DNA of 64,000 nt. Origin: Polynucleobacter sp. AP-Capit-er-40B-B4. GTDB taxonomy: Bacteria > Pseudomonadota > Gammaproteobacteria > Burkholderiales > Burkholderiaceae. Where the stretch lies: contig NZ_JACVOV010000002.1 in NCBI RefSeq assembly GCF_018882245.1, positions 1-64,000 on the forward strand. Direction: 5' to 3'. The notes beneath the pieces are model-generated. The model did not search any database. It was not told the origin of the DNA and was given only the letters and a program-made list of their open reading frames with translations. Of the stretch, positions 49,885 through 60,194 are shown one piece after another. Every line of letters begins with the position of its first letter. The stretch's first letter is position 1. The translations under genes were made by a program, and so were the position numbers.

Positions 49885-51303
49885 ATGAGCTCATCAAATA
49901 ATTCCTTAGACAACAAAGCCCAAGCTTGGTCGGCCCGTTTTGCCGAACCCGTTGACGAACTAGTACAGCGTTATACAGCCTCTATCGGCTTTGATCAACG
50001 CTTTGCGATGGTAGATATCGCTGGATCCCTAGCCCATGCTGAGATGTTGGCGACCCAAAAAATCATTAGCGCCCAAGATTTGGCGGATATTCAAAAGGGA
50101 ATGGCACAAATTAAGAGCGAGATCGAGTCTGGTCAATTTAATTGGCAACTCGCCCTTGAGGATGTTCACCTCAATATTGAGGCTCGTCTTACCGCCTTAG
50201 TCGGCGATGCCGGCAAGCGCCTGCATACTGGTCGTTCACGTAATGACCAAGTAGCAACTGATCTACGTCTTTGGTTGCGTGGTAGCGTTGATGACATTGC
50301 CGTGACTCTCAAATCTTTACGTGTGGCACTGTTGGATTTGGCTGAGAAGCATGCATCCACCATCATGCCTGGTCACACCCATTTACAAGTTGCACAGCCG
50401 ATTACATTTGGTCACCACTTGATGGCCTACTATGAAATGTTTAGTCGTGATGCAAGTCGTTTGGCAGATTTGCGTGCTCGGTTTAATCGTTTGCCTTTAG
50501 GTGCTGCGGCTTTGGCGGGCACTACCTATCCAATCGATCGCGAGCAAGTAGCCAAGGCGCTTGGGTTTGATGGCATCTGCAATAACTCCTTGGACGCAGT
50601 ATCTGATCGTGACTTTGCGATTGAGTTTTGCGCTTTTGCATCGATTTTGATGATGCATGTATCGCGCCTTTCTGAAGAGCTTATCCTTTGGTTGAGCCCA
50701 CGCTTTGGCTTTATTGATCTACCTGACCGCTTTTGTACTGGCAGCTCAATCATGCCGCAGAAAAAAAATCCTGACGTTCCTGAATTAGCTCGTGGCAAGA
50801 CTGGTCGTGTTTATGGTGATTTGATTTCTTTGTTGACTTTGATGAAAGGCCAACCGCTTGCCTATAACAAAGATAACCAAGAAGATAAAGAGCCTTTATT
50901 TGATGCTGTAGATACCGTGCAAGATACCTTGCGTATCTTTGCTGACATGGTTCCACACATTGAAGTCAAAGCTGAAGTAATGAAGAAGGCTGCTGAAGAA
51001 GGTTTTGCAACAGCAACAGACTTAGCTGACTACTTGGTTAAAAAAGGCTTAGCCTTCCGTGATGCACACGAAGCTGTAGCACATGCTGTTAAGGCCTGTG
51101 TTGGCAGAAACTGCATGCTCACTGACTTGAGCCTCTCTGAGCTCCGCTTTGCTTGTGGCTTAGATAATCGTCCTGAGCTCATTAGTGACGATGTATTTGC
51201 GTTGCTTACAGTGGATGGCTCCGTCCAATCACGCCAACATGCTGGCGGCACTGCCCCCGCACAAGTTCTTGCAGCCATCAAACGGGGTCGCGCAGACCTC
51301 TAA
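49885..51303 (+). CDS. argH: argininosuccinate lyase
   Basis: Last step of arginine synthesis: argininosuccinate to arginine and fumarate. The 472-aa protein starts at ATG 49885, giving the usual N-terminus [20 protein letters not shown]. Motifs: [28 protein letters not shown] and the fumarase-superfamily signature [12 protein letters not shown]. The arginine it supplies is a substrate of the cyanophycin synthetase elsewhere in the window. The TRAP permease genes follow 5 bp downstream. Confidence 0.97.
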   Translation: MSSSNNSLDNKAQAWSARFAEPVDELVQRYTASIGFDQRFAMVDIAGSLAHAEMLATQKIISAQDLADIQKGMAQIKSEIESGQFNWQLALEDVHLNIEARLTALVGDAGKRLHTGRSRNDQVATDLRLWLRGSVDDIAVTLKSLRVALLDLAEKHASTIMPGHTHLQVAQPITFGHHLMAYYEMFSRDASRLADLRARFNRLPLGAAALAGTTYPIDREQVAKALGFDGICNNSLDAVSDRDFAIEFCAFASILMMHVSRLSEELILWLSPRFGFIDLPDRFCTGSSIMPQKKNPDVPELARGKTGRVYGDLISLLTLMKGQPLAYNKDNQEDKEPLFDAVDTVQDTLRIFADMVPHIEVKAEVMKKAAEEGFATATDLADYLVKKGLAFRDAHEAVAHAVKACVGRNCMLTDLSLSELRFACGLDNRPELISDDVFALLTVDGSVQSRQHAGGTAPAQVLAAIKRGRADL

Positions 51304-51308
51304 ACTGC

Positions 51309-51860
51309 ATGGGGTTTTGGTCCAAACTCTCTGCGGGTATTGATCGTGTAAACCAGCTTCTGGGTAAGGCAGCCAGCATTATGATTTTGCTGTCTTGCGT
51401 AGTGTCAGCAGCCAATGCACTTCTTCGCTATGGATTGGACGTCAGCAACAACTGGCCACTTGAGCTGCAGTGGTACCTCTTTGCTGCTGCAGTCATGCTT
51501 GGCGCATCTTACACACTGAGACGCAATGAGCATGTCCGGGTTGATTTAATTTATTCCCAACTTTCTGATCGTGGCCGCTTGTGGATTGACCTTTTTGGCT
51601 TAATCTTCTTTTTGATGCCAGCTTGTATTTTGTTTGCATGGCTATCATGGACCACTCTTTTTTATCCATCCTGGATAGTAATGGAGCATTCACTGAACTC
51701 TGGCGGATTAGCGCGCTATCCCATTAAGTTTGTGGTTCCATTTGGATTTTTCATGCTGAGCCTACAAGGCTTATCTGAAATCATTAAGCGTATCGGCGCA
51801 CTTAAAGGTGAAATTACCCTACCCGCCGAAGACCTTCGTTATGAAAAGCCGATGCAATGA
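51309..51860 (+). CDS. dctQ: TRAP transporter small permease (DctQ-like)
   Basis: A 183-aa membrane protein with four helices and the DctQ pattern: ELQWYLFAAAVMLGASYTLR, then RNEHVRVDLIYSQLS. It binds the large permease DctM. It starts 5 bp after argH and overlaps the next gene by 4 bp (ATGA). No DctP binding protein gene is present in the window, so the substrate cannot be inferred beyond a carboxylate-type compound. Confidence 0.9.
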   Translation: MGFWSKLSAGIDRVNQLLGKAASIMILLSCVVSAANALLRYGLDVSNNWPLELQWYLFAAAVMLGASYTLRRNEHVRVDLIYSQLSDRGRLWIDLFGLIFFLMPACILFAWLSWTTLFYPSWIVMEHSLNSGGLARYPIKFVVPFGFFMLSLQGLSEIIKRIGALKGEITLPAEDLRYEKPMQ

Positions 51861-53386
51861 TTCCATTAGAGTGGATGCCGCCCTTAATGTTTGCTGGGCT
51901 GATTGTCTTTATGTTAATCGGCTTCCCGGTTGCCTTCTCTTTAATGGCGGCAGGATTATTTTTCTCGCTGATTGCAATTGGTGAAGGCTTTTTTGGGATG
52001 GCGTTTCTACAGGCCATTCCTCAACGTATCTTTGGCAGCGTACTTGCCAACGATTTATTGCTAGCCATTCCCTTCTTTACTTTCATGGGCGCTATCCTGG
52101 AGCGCTGCGGACTTGCTGAAGAAATGCTGGACTCTATGGGGCAACTATTTGGGCGCGTACGTGGTGGCCTCGGATATTCAGTCATCATTGTTGGATTTAT
52201 TTTGGGCGCAATCACCGGTACTGTAGCCGCTCAGGTGATCGCTATGGCCATGATCTCATTGCCGGTGATGATGCGCTACGGCTACAACATGCGCTACGCT
52301 ACAGGCGTTTTGGCGGCTTCTGGAACCATTACACAACTAGTACCCCCATCTCTCGTTCTCATCGTGCTTGCTGATCAATTGAAAACCCAAAGTGGCAGCG
52401 CCGATGTGGGCAGCATGTATTTGGGCGCATGGGGTCCATCACTTCTACAGATCACCCTCTTTGCGCTCTACACCTTCTTCTTAAGTCGCATACACCCCGA
52501 CTATTTGCCACCAGTTCCAGAGAGCGAACTCACCCTGAGGGGCTGGGCCCTTTGGAAAAAATGTCTCATGGGAATCATCCCGTCTGCGGTGCTGATTTTT
52601 TTAGTACTGGGGACCATCATGACTGGCATTGCAACACCGACAGAATCTGGAGCGATGGGTGCAATGGGCGCACTATTACTAGCGTGGATTCGCAGGGCGA
52701 GTATTCCGAATCTTAAAGGACTAATACAAGAGGCTTATCAAAACACCATGCGCATTACTGCCATGGTGGTCTTTATATTGATTGGGTCGACTTGTTTCTC
52801 TGTCGTGTTTCAAGGAGTGGATGGTGGATTCTGGGTTGAAGAGCTTTTCTCCAATCTTCCTGGTGGCTGGGTTGGCTTTCTAGTCGTAGTGAATTTATTT
52901 GTTTTCTTCTTGGCTTTCTTCTTAGATTTTTTTGAGATCGCATTCATTGTTGTGCCAATGCTGGCACCAGTAGCCGTCAAATTATTAGCCCCAGTGCTTT
53001 TGGCCTCCATGAATGGCAATCCACAAGCTGCAGCCAGCGCCGCTCTAGTTTGGTTTGGGGTCATGCTTTGCGTGAATATGCAAACCTCTTTTATGCACCC
53101 CCCATTTGGCTTTGCTCTTTTCTATCTCAGAGGCGTAGCGCCCAAAGAAGTCAAGAGTAGTGACATCTACTGGGGCGCCCTGCCTTGGGTAGCGCTGCAA
53201 TTAGTGATGGTTGCGGTGGTGATTGCTTTCCCAGCCTTGGTGACAACCTTTTTGGATAAGCCTGCTGCAGCCATAGAAAGCCAGGACTTCAACTTCACGA
53301 GCGAAGACAATAAACCAGACACACCCTCAGCCAAAGTGGATGAAGATGCCCCGGTAACTTTTCAATTGGACAAGCCAGTCAAATAA
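51857..53386 (+). CDS. dctM: TRAP transporter large permease (DctM-like)
   Basis: A 509-aa inner-membrane protein with about 12 helices, of the DctM group. It shows IPFFTFMGAILERCGLAEEML, GAITGTVAAQVIAMAMISLP, and ATPTESGAMGAMGALLLAW. The C-terminus carries an extra acidic cytosolic tail of about 45 residues after the last helix (DKPAAAIESQDFNFTSEDNK...). It forms a Na+-driven symporter with DctQ and an unlinked DctP. Confidence 0.92.
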   Translation: MIPLEWMPPLMFAGLIVFMLIGFPVAFSLMAAGLFFSLIAIGEGFFGMAFLQAIPQRIFGSVLANDLLLAIPFFTFMGAILERCGLAEEMLDSMGQLFGRVRGGLGYSVIIVGFILGAITGTVAAQVIAMAMISLPVMMRYGYNMRYATGVLAASGTITQLVPPSLVLIVLADQLKTQSGSADVGSMYLGAWGPSLLQITLFALYTFFLSRIHPDYLPPVPESELTLRGWALWKKCLMGIIPSAVLIFLVLGTIMTGIATPTESGAMGAMGALLLAWIRRASIPNLKGLIQEAYQNTMRITAMVVFILIGSTCFSVVFQGVDGGFWVEELFSNLPGGWVGFLVVVNLFVFFLAFFLDFFEIAFIVVPMLAPVAVKLLAPVLLASMNGNPQAAASAALVWFGVMLCVNMQTSFMHPPFGFALFYLRGVAPKEVKSSDIYWGALPWVALQLVMVAVVIAFPALVTTFLDKPAAAIESQDFNFTSEDNKPDTPSAKVDEDAPVTFQLDKPVK

Positions 53387-53412
53387 AAATGCCCCACATT
53401 TGCGGGGCATCG
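53384..53412 (-). terminator. terminator of the decarboxylase gene
   Basis: ATGCCCC (53391-53397) pairs with GGGGCAT (53406-53412), loop of 8 nt. On the minus strand a TTTTTATTTG tract follows, so it ends the decarboxylase operon; on the plus strand no T-run follows. Confidence 0.8.
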
Positions 53413-53433
53413 TATTGCGAGATACAACCTGAA

Positions 53434-55701
53434 TTAAAGAGTAATGTCGCGCTCTTGTCTGACACAATCGACGTAGTATTCGCTTTTTCCATCAACACTA
53501 GTTTTCACTAAACCGTGTATGTCCGTTTCAAATCCAGGGAACCGCTCGTTAAAGTCTCTAGCAAAGTAGAGATAGTCAACAATGCGCTTATTGAAACGCT
53601 CACCCGGGATAAGCAATGGAATGCCTGGCGGATACGGCGTTACCAACATTGCCGTTACGCGCCCTTCAAGTTGGTCTAACGGAACACGGTCGACTTGTTT
53701 GTGCGCCATCTTTGCCCATGCCTCTGAAGGCATCATCGCAGGAACCATGTCTGAGGTGTACATCTCTGTTGTCATACGTGCTACATCACGGCTCTTATAG
53801 AACTCATGTATCTGCTGGCAAATATCTTTTAAGCCAACGCGCTCATAGCGTGGGTGTTTGGCTACGAACTCAGGCAATACCTTCCACAAAGGCGCATTTT
53901 TATCAAAGTGGTCTTTGAACTGCTGCAACTCGGTTACAAGAGTATTCCAGCGACCCTTGGTAATGCCGATTGTGAACATGATGAAGAACGAATACAACCC
54001 ACACTTCTCTACGATCACACCGTGTTCTGCAAGGTACTTGGTAACAATGCTGGCTGGGATACCCATAGAACCAAAGTTGCCCTCAATATCTAAGCCTGGC
54101 GTCACTACTGTTGCCTTAATAGGATCGAGCATATTGAAGTCTTTGGCTAACTTACCAAAGTCATGCCAAGCGGCAGAAGGCTCCAACACCCAATCTGAGC
54201 GCTCACCAATTCCTTCTTCTGCTAAATGATCTGGACCCCAAACCTTAAACCACCAGTCAGCCCCAAACTTATCATCCACTTCACGCATCGCGCGACGGAA
54301 GTCCATTGCTTCCGCAATGGATTCCTCAACCAGAGTTGTACCTCCAGGAGACTCCATCATGGCAGCAGAGACGTCGCATGAGGCAATAATCGCGTATTGA
54401 GGGCTGGTAGAGGTGTGCATCAAATAAGCCTCGTTGAAGCAATCACGATCTAGCTTCGCATCTTCTGCATCCTGCACCAATACCTGAGATGCCTGTGATA
54501 AACCGGCCAACAACTTATGAGTTGACTGGGTAGCAAACATCAAACTCTTTTTGGTGCGCTTGCGATCTGAACCAATAGCGTGCATATCCTTATAAAAAGG
54601 ATGGAAGGCAGCATGCGGCAGCCAAGCTTCATCGAAATGCAAAGAGTCAACCTTGCCATCCAACATCTCTTTAATCATCTCAACGTTGTATACGATACCG
54701 TCGTATGTGCTTTGTGTGAGCGTCATGACGCGGGGCACCACATTTTTATCTTTGATAAACGGATTAGCATCAATTTTCTTCTTGATGTTTTTCCATTCAA
54801 ACTCTTCTTTCGGAATCGGACCAATAATGCCCAGGTGATTACGGGTAGGCATCAAGAAGATAGGAATAGCGCCCATCATGGTGATGGAATGAATGACTGA
54901 TTTATGGCAATTGCGATCTACCAGTACAACGTCGCCTGGCGCTACAGTGGAGTGCCAAACAATCTTGTTTGATGTTGAGGTTCCGTTGGTTACAAAGAAC
55001 AAATGGTCGGCATTAAAAATACGGGCAGCATTACGCTCACTCTGCAACACCGGTCCTGTATGGTCCAAGAGTTGGCCCAATTCTTCCACGGCATTACAAA
55101 CGTCAGCACGAAGCATATTTTCACCAAAGAACTGGTGGAACATTCGCCCCACTGGACTCTTTAGGAATGCAACGCCACCTGAATGGCCTGGACAATGCCA
55201 AGAATATGAACCTTCAGAAGCGTAGTTAGTTAACGCACGGAAGAATGGTGGCGCTAGAGAATCTAAATACACCTTTGCTTCACGAATAATGTGACGCGCA
55301 ACAAACTCAGGCGTATCTTCATTCATATGAATGAAGCCATGCAACTCACGCAAGATGTCGTTCGGCATATGACGCGAAGTACGAGTCTCGCCATACAAGA
55401 AGATTGGAATATCTTCATTACGCTTACGAACTTCAGTAATAAATGCACGTAGGTTATTTAAGGCAGGTAGATCATGGTCTTCAGAATCGGAATCGAACTC
55501 TTCATCATCAATTGAAACAATGAAAGTGGATGCGCGAGAAGCCTGTTGAGCGAAAGAAGTAAGGTCGCCATAGCTAGTTAAGCCAATAACCTCCATACCC
55601 TCATTCTCAATCGCCTCAGCGAGGTCACGGATTCCCGAGCCCGAAATATTTTCGGAGCGGAAGTCCTCATCAATGATGATGATTGGGAAACGAAATTTCA
55701 T
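53434..55701 (-). CDS. biodegradative-type ornithine/lysine/arginine decarboxylase
   Basis: A PLP enzyme of the large fold-type I group (AdiA/LdcI/SpeF). In the 755-aa protein an N-terminal receiver-like wing domain (1-130) starts MKFRFPIIIIDEDF. The PLP core has SLHFDEAWLPHAAFHP and the Schiff-base Lys in ATQSTHKLLAGLSQAS, and a C-terminal domain contains TPYPPGIPLLIPGE. I start at ATG 55701; the frame extends to 55743 but overlaps the channel gene. Substrate specificity is not readable. Its ATG overlaps the Kir channel stop (ATGA). The product would be putrescine, cadaverine or agmatine. Confidence 0.92.
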   Translation of the reverse strand: MKFRFPIIIIDEDFRSENISGSGIRDLAEAIENEGMEVIGLTSYGDLTSFAQQASRASTFIVSIDDEEFDSDSEDHDLPALNNLRAFITEVRKRNEDIPIFLYGETRTSRHMPNDILRELHGFIHMNEDTPEFVARHIIREAKVYLDSLAPPFFRALTNYASEGSYSWHCPGHSGGVAFLKSPVGRMFHQFFGENMLRADVCNAVEELGQLLDHTGPVLQSERNAARIFNADHLFFVTNGTSTSNKIVWHSTVAPGDVVLVDRNCHKSVIHSITMMGAIPIFLMPTRNHLGIIGPIPKEEFEWKNIKKKIDANPFIKDKNVVPRVMTLTQSTYDGIVYNVEMIKEMLDGKVDSLHFDEAWLPHAAFHPFYKDMHAIGSDRKRTKKSLMFATQSTHKLLAGLSQASQVLVQDAEDAKLDRDCFNEAYLMHTSTSPQYAIIASCDVSAAMMESPGGTTLVEESIAEAMDFRRAMREVDDKFGADWWFKVWGPDHLAEEGIGERSDWVLEPSAAWHDFGKLAKDFNMLDPIKATVVTPGLDIEGNFGSMGIPASIVTKYLAEHGVIVEKCGLYSFFIMFTIGITKGRWNTLVTELQQFKDHFDKNAPLWKVLPEFVAKHPRYERVGLKDICQQIHEFYKSRDVARMTTEMYTSDMVPAMMPSEAWAKMAHKQVDRVPLDQLEGRVTAMLVTPYPPGIPLLIPGERFNKRIVDYLYFARDFNERFPGFETDIHGLVKTSVDGKSEYYVDCVRQERDITL

Positions 55702-56615
55702 AAATACTCCCCTACTAACTTGTCCGATATATTCGGAACCCACTTATCAAAATTGGTTAGATCAATTACTCGATCGCCGTCTGGTAATGCTGTGACTATA
55801 TCGATGAATGTCGCATTTTGCTGCACATCTTTAGGCAAGTAAACATGGCGAGCATAGACCTGATTGGCCAAGCTCTCGTGATAACCCGTAAAGGTAATCA
55901 GTAAATGCCATTGACGCTCAATCGCCTCTTTGCCCAAGTAGTCCTTTAGGGCGCTTGTCTCATCAACACTATGCATTGCAGTCCAGGTTAATGAGAACAC
56001 TGGGCTCTCAGAGCGGTGTAACTGCAATTCTACTGAGCGGCGATAACGCTCACCTTCGGCCGTCATGCTTTCAGCGATCAACCAAAGTCGCAACTGCGCT
56101 TCAACAATGTGTGAGCTGCGATCATTTGCCACTCGAAACTTAAATGTTTGTATGCCATCATGGCTGCCAACGACCGCCACTTTAGAGAAACGCACACCAG
56201 CAGTGGGTCTCGTAAAGCGCGCAAAAGCCAAGCCGGTGGTTAATGCAGAATACACAATCCCAAAGAAGGCTTCAAAAGTTACGATTGCATTGGGCCAGCT
56301 ACCTATCGGCGTCATACGACCGTATCCAATCGTTGCCATGGTTTGCACGCTAAAGAAAAAGACATCTAGCAAAGAGCCGGGCTGAGCATGGGTAATTGCT
56401 CCATCCCCACAAGCCAAATAGGCAAAGGCGAATAGGAGATTGGCTCCAAGATAAACCAAGACAACCAGCAGCATGAAGCTGCCCCAGCTAGTGCCTAGTA
56501 GCCAGTGATAAAAATTGTTCTCTGGACGAGCAATTTCAGTACGCGAGAGTGTTGCGCGATATTCATCTAAGTTAATTCTCGCGGGACGGCGATTAAACGG
56601 AAATAATTTACGCAC
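55698..56615 (-). CDS. inward-rectifier potassium channel (KirBac family)
   Basis: A 305-aa K+ channel. A slide helix (about 33-46) is followed by TM1 (47-70), the pore helix and selectivity filter TIGYG (95-99) and TM2 (about 108-132, ending GLAFARFTRP as in KirBac1.1). The cytosolic immunoglobulin-like C-terminal domain occupies 140-300. The position equal to the rectification-controller Asp of Kir2.1 is Ser123, so strong polyamine rectification is not expected from that residue. It starts with GTG 12 bp after dcd and overlaps the decarboxylase start by 4 bp. Confidence 0.9.
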   Translation of the reverse strand: MRKLFPFNRRPARINLDEYRATLSRTEIARPENNFYHWLLGTSWGSFMLLVVLVYLGANLLFAFAYLACGDGAITHAQPGSLLDVFFFSVQTMATIGYGRMTPIGSWPNAIVTFEAFFGIVYSALTTGLAFARFTRPTAGVRFSKVAVVGSHDGIQTFKFRVANDRSSHIVEAQLRLWLIAESMTAEGERYRRSVELQLHRSESPVFSLTWTAMHSVDETSALKDYLGKEAIERQWHLLITFTGYHESLANQVYARHVYLPKDVQQNATFIDIVTALPDGDRVIDLTNFDKWVPNISDKLVGEYL

Positions 56616-56627
56616 TGCCGTAATGGC

Positions 56628-57194
56628 TTAGGTCTTAGGCAGGGTAACGCCCCGCTGACCTTGATACTTACCACCGCGATCTTTATACGATGTACCACAC
56701 ACTTCATCACTCTCAAAGAAGAGTACTTGTGCGCAACCCTCGCCTGCATAAATCTTGGCAGGTAACGGAGTTGTGTTTGAGAACTCTAGAGTGACATAAC
56801 CTTCCCACTCGGGCTCGAATGGCGTGACGTTCACAATAATGCCGCAACGCGCATAGGTACTCTTGCCAACGCAAACAGTAAGGACGCTTCGTGGAATCTT
56901 GAAATACTCCACCGTTCTTGCTAGTGCAAATGAATTCGGAGGAATGATGCAAACGTCACCCTTGAAATCAACAAAAGATTGTTCATCGAAATTTTTCGGA
57001 TCAACAATGGTGCTATTGATATTGGTGAAGATTTTGAATTCGTCTGCACAACGAATGTCATAGCCATAGCTTGAAGTGCCATAACTTACGATTTTGTTGC
57101 CTGAGGCGTCTTGGCGAACTTGCCCAGGTTCAAATGGGCTGATCATGCCTTGCTCGCCCATGCGGCGGATCCAGTGGTCAGATTTAATAGTCAT
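56628..57194 (-). CDS. dcd: dCTP deaminase
   Basis: Makes dUTP from dCTP for thymidylate synthesis. The 188-aa trimer-forming protein has [14 protein letters not shown] near the N-terminus and the substrate segments [13 protein letters not shown] [29 protein letters not shown] and [20 protein letters not shown] with catalytic Glu. It lies between fdhD and the Kir gene on the same strand. Monofunctional dcd type. Confidence 0.96.
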   Translation of the reverse strand: MTIKSDHWIRRMGEQGMISPFEPGQVRQDASGNKIVSYGTSSYGYDIRCADEFKIFTNINSTIVDPKNFDEQSFVDFKGDVCIIPPNSFALARTVEYFKIPRSVLTVCVGKSTYARCGIIVNVTPFEPEWEGYVTLEFSNTTPLPAKIYAGEGCAQVLFFESDEVCGTSYKDRGGKYQGQRGVTLPKT

Positions 57195-57234
57195 GGGCGA
57201 ATTGTAAAACCTTCGCCCTTACCTGCCCACGAAT

Positions 57235-58077
57235 TTATTGGGGTTTTTGGCTAAAAACGACCCTCTCCGGTGCGTTATAGATCTCGAAGTGTTTGCCCGA
57301 GCAGCGGGAGAGGATGGTGAGATTGGTTTTACGAGCCAGCTCCAACCCCATCAAGGTGACCCCTGAGCGGGTTAACAGGAAGGGAATGCCCATCTGAGCG
57401 CCCTTGATGACCATCTCCGAGGTCAGGCGGCCAGTGGTAAAGAAAATGAGATCCCTGCCCGGTTTATTGGCTAGCCACATTAAGCCCGAAATCGAGTCAA
57501 CTGCGTTATGGCGACCAACGTCCTCAATGAAATGCAAAAGACGGACGCCCTCATTGCCATCGCGCTCAAAAACAGCACAAGCATGGACAGAGCCAGACTT
57601 CTTATAAATGGTGTCATGGATGCGGATAGAATCAATCAAGGCAACAATTGCCTCTTGGGATAATGAAGGCCCTTCGGGAAGCTGAATCTCGGACATCTCT
57701 TCAATTAAGCCGCCAAACATCGTCCCCTGACCGCAGCCAGTAGTCACTACCCGCTTGCTAGTTAAAGCGTCAATATCAACCGTGCTTCGGCGGGTTTTAA
57801 CCGCAGCCGAGTCAGTTTCCCAGTCAACCTGAATACTTTCAATATCGTCTGGAGACTCAACTAGTCGCTGATTGCGTAAATAACCCAAGACCAAAGCCTC
57901 AGGAGCGCTACCCAAAGTCATAAGAGTCACCACTTCACGCTTATCTAAGTAAATAGTTAAAGGGCGCTCGCCAGGGATATGGGTCTTTTTAAGGCGCCCC
58001 ATCTCATCCATGACCTCGACCTCATGCACCACGGGCACTGAGGCACAGGACATCTGAATGGTGGGTTTTGCTGCCAT
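57235..58077 (-). CDS. fdhD: formate dehydrogenase accessory sulfurtransferase FdhD
   Basis: Carries sulfur from IscS to the molybdenum cofactor of formate dehydrogenase. The 280-aa protein has TIYLDKREVVTLMTLGSAPE near the N-terminus, the Cys-loop TTGCGQGTMFGG with single Cys115, and the DVGRHNAVD and FFTTGRLTSEMV segments. E. coli FdhD has CxxC here; many homologues keep only the first, essential Cys. No formate dehydrogenase genes are in the window. Confidence 0.94.
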   Translation of the reverse strand: MAAKPTIQMSCASVPVVHEVEVMDEMGRLKKTHIPGERPLTIYLDKREVVTLMTLGSAPEALVLGYLRNQRLVESPDDIESIQVDWETDSAAVKTRRSTVDIDALTSKRVVTTGCGQGTMFGGLIEEMSEIQLPEGPSLSQEAIVALIDSIRIHDTIYKKSGSVHACAVFERDGNEGVRLLHFIEDVGRHNAVDSISGLMWLANKPGRDLIFFTTGRLTSEMVIKGAQMGIPFLLTRSGVTLMGLELARKTNLTILSRCSGKHFEIYNAPERVVFSQKPQ

Positions 58078-58239
58078 AAAATACTCTCTAAGGTCGGGCT
58101 AAATGAAAGTTTATCGGGATTTATCAGGACTTCACGGAGCTTTACTTTAACCGCAGACTAAAATCATTGCATAAGCCAGCATAATTGAGAGCTACACCCC
58201 AGTTAACCTTACCAACCTTCTTATTTAAGTTCGCATTAC

Positions 58240-59910
58240 ATGAGCAGTTCCCAACGCCGCCTTCTTGTTACCTCCGCCCTACCGTATGCCAATGGTCAGA
58301 TCCATATCGGCCATCTGGTGGAGTATGTACAGACCGATATTTGGGTTCGCTTCCAAAGAATGCGTGGTCATGAAGTGCATTACGTTGGCGCTGACGACAC
58401 TCACGGCACCCCCATCATGTTGCGCGCCGAAAAAGAAGGTCTTACACCAAAAGAATTGATCGCCAATGTTTGGAAAGAACATAAGCGTGACTTTGACAGC
58501 TTCCTGATTTCATTTGATAACTACTACACCACTGATAGTCCAGAGAATGAAAAACTCGCGCAAAGTATTTATATCAAGCTGCGTGATGCAGGCTTGATTG
58601 AAAAGCGAGCCATTGAGCAAGCCTACGATCCTGTTAAAGAAATGTTTTTACCGGATCGCTTCATCAAAGGTGAATGCCCTAAGTGTGGCGCCAAAGATCA
58701 ATATGGCGACAACTGTGAAAAGTGTGGTGCGACATACTCACCTACCGATCTGAAAAATCCGTTCTCAGTCGTTAGCGGCGCAACACCAATTAAAAAGATT
58801 TCTGATCACTACTTCTTTAAGTTATCTGATCCGCGTTGCGAAGAGTTCTTGCGCGACTGGACCCAAGTCAAAACACCATTGCAGCCTGAGGCTCGCAACA
58901 AGATGAAAGAATGGGTTGGTCAACCCGGCGAAAGCAAGTTGGGCGACTGGGATATCTCCCGCGATGCCCCGTATTTCGGGTTTGAGATCCCCGATGCACC
59001 AGGCAAGTACTTCTATGTCTGGCTTGATGCCCCTATTGGTTACTACGCTAGTTTCCTCAATTATTGCCAGGCTAAAGGCCTGAATTTTGATGAATGGGTT
59101 AAGCCAGATACAACTACTGAGCAATACCATTTCATCGGTAAAGATATTTTGTATTTCCATACTTTATTTTGGCCGGCCACTTTGCAATTTGCGGGTTACC
59201 GTACGCCAACCAATGTATTTGCACACGGCTTCTTGACGGTTGACGGCGAGAAGATGAGTAAGTCACGCGGCACACTGATCTCTGCTAACAGCGTGATTGA
59301 GTGTGGCTTTAATCCAGAGTGGTTCCGCTATTACTTTGCAACCAAACTGAATGACAGCATGGAAGATTTAGATTTAAATCTTCAAGACTTTGTTGCGCGT
59401 GTTAACAGCGACTTATTAGGTAAGTACATCAATATTGCAAGCCGCAGTGCTGGCTTCTTGGTGAAGCGTTTTGGAGGCGTTGTTTCTGATGAAGCAATGG
59501 GTAATCCCCTCCTAAAAGAAATTGCATCCGCTAGCGAAAAAATTGCTGAACTCTACGAGGGGCGTGAGTACGCTAAAGCACTGCGCACTGTGATGGAACT
59601 TGCAGACAAGGTGAATGGTTTTGTTGATGAGAACAAGCCATGGGAAATTGCTAAAGATCCACAACGTGAAGCAGATCTGCAGCGCGTTTGCAGCATAACC
59701 CTGGAAGCATTCCGCATGCTCAGCCTTTACCTGAAGCCGGTTATTCCCCAAGTTGCTGCTGGAGTCGAGGAATTCCTCTCCTTGCCACCACTGTCCTGGG
59801 AGGACATCAATACCCCCCTTTCCAGCCAGAACCCTATCAAGCCATACAAGCACCTTATGACACGGGTTGAGGCCCCACAAATTGAGGCTTTGCTGGCTGC
59901 AAACTTGTAA
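58240..59910 (+). CDS. metG: methionyl-tRNA synthetase (short form)
   Basis: Class I synthetase for methionine. The 556-aa protein has the HIGH motif in [11 protein letters not shown] (22-25), a zinc knuckle CxxC-x9-CxxC (Cys146, 149, 159, 162), and KMSKS (338-342), then the alpha-helical anticodon domain. It ends at IEALLAANL without the C-terminal EMAP-II-like tRNA-binding domain that makes E. coli MetG (677 aa) dimeric, so it is probably monomeric. No separate Trbp111-like gene was seen. Confidence 0.96.
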   Translation: MSSSQRRLLVTSALPYANGQIHIGHLVEYVQTDIWVRFQRMRGHEVHYVGADDTHGTPIMLRAEKEGLTPKELIANVWKEHKRDFDSFLISFDNYYTTDSPENEKLAQSIYIKLRDAGLIEKRAIEQAYDPVKEMFLPDRFIKGECPKCGAKDQYGDNCEKCGATYSPTDLKNPFSVVSGATPIKKISDHYFFKLSDPRCEEFLRDWTQVKTPLQPEARNKMKEWVGQPGESKLGDWDISRDAPYFGFEIPDAPGKYFYVWLDAPIGYYASFLNYCQAKGLNFDEWVKPDTTTEQYHFIGKDILYFHTLFWPATLQFAGYRTPTNVFAHGFLTVDGEKMSKSRGTLISANSVIECGFNPEWFRYYFATKLNDSMEDLDLNLQDFVARVNSDLLGKYINIASRSAGFLVKRFGGVVSDEAMGNPLLKEIASASEKIAELYEGREYAKALRTVMELADKVNGFVDENKPWEIAKDPQREADLQRVCSITLEAFRMLSLYLKPVIPQVAAGVEEFLSLPPLSWEDINTPLSSQNPIKPYKHLMTRVEAPQIEALLAANL

Positions 59911-59930
59911 AAAGCCCCCTAAAAAGCACC

Positions 59931-59936
59931 TATAAT
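59931..59936 (+). promoter_or_regulatory. -10 element upstream of the DUF3460-scpA-panC genes
   Basis: A perfect TATAAT in the 103-bp gap after metG. The -35 region is poor (TAAAAA at the right distance). It would give a leader of about 70 nt before the ATG at 60014. Confidence 0.45.
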
Positions 59937-60013
59937 GGCGGTTGTAGTCCCTAGATAACTTTTCGAATTAATTTCATAAGTTATTGAATTTATTGAGTAT
60001 TTTAGGAAATGCA

Positions 60014-60194
60014 ATGGCAAGATATCAATCTGAATTCACCCAGTTCTTAAATGAACTCAAATCCGAGCACCCAAACCTCGAGGCTGAACAGCAAGCTGGT
60101 CGCGCCCTCTTGTGGGATAAAGAGCCTTTGAGCGTTGAAGATCAGCGTCGCGCCAAAGCAGCGAAATTGAAGCAGCGCGCTTACGTGTATTCGA

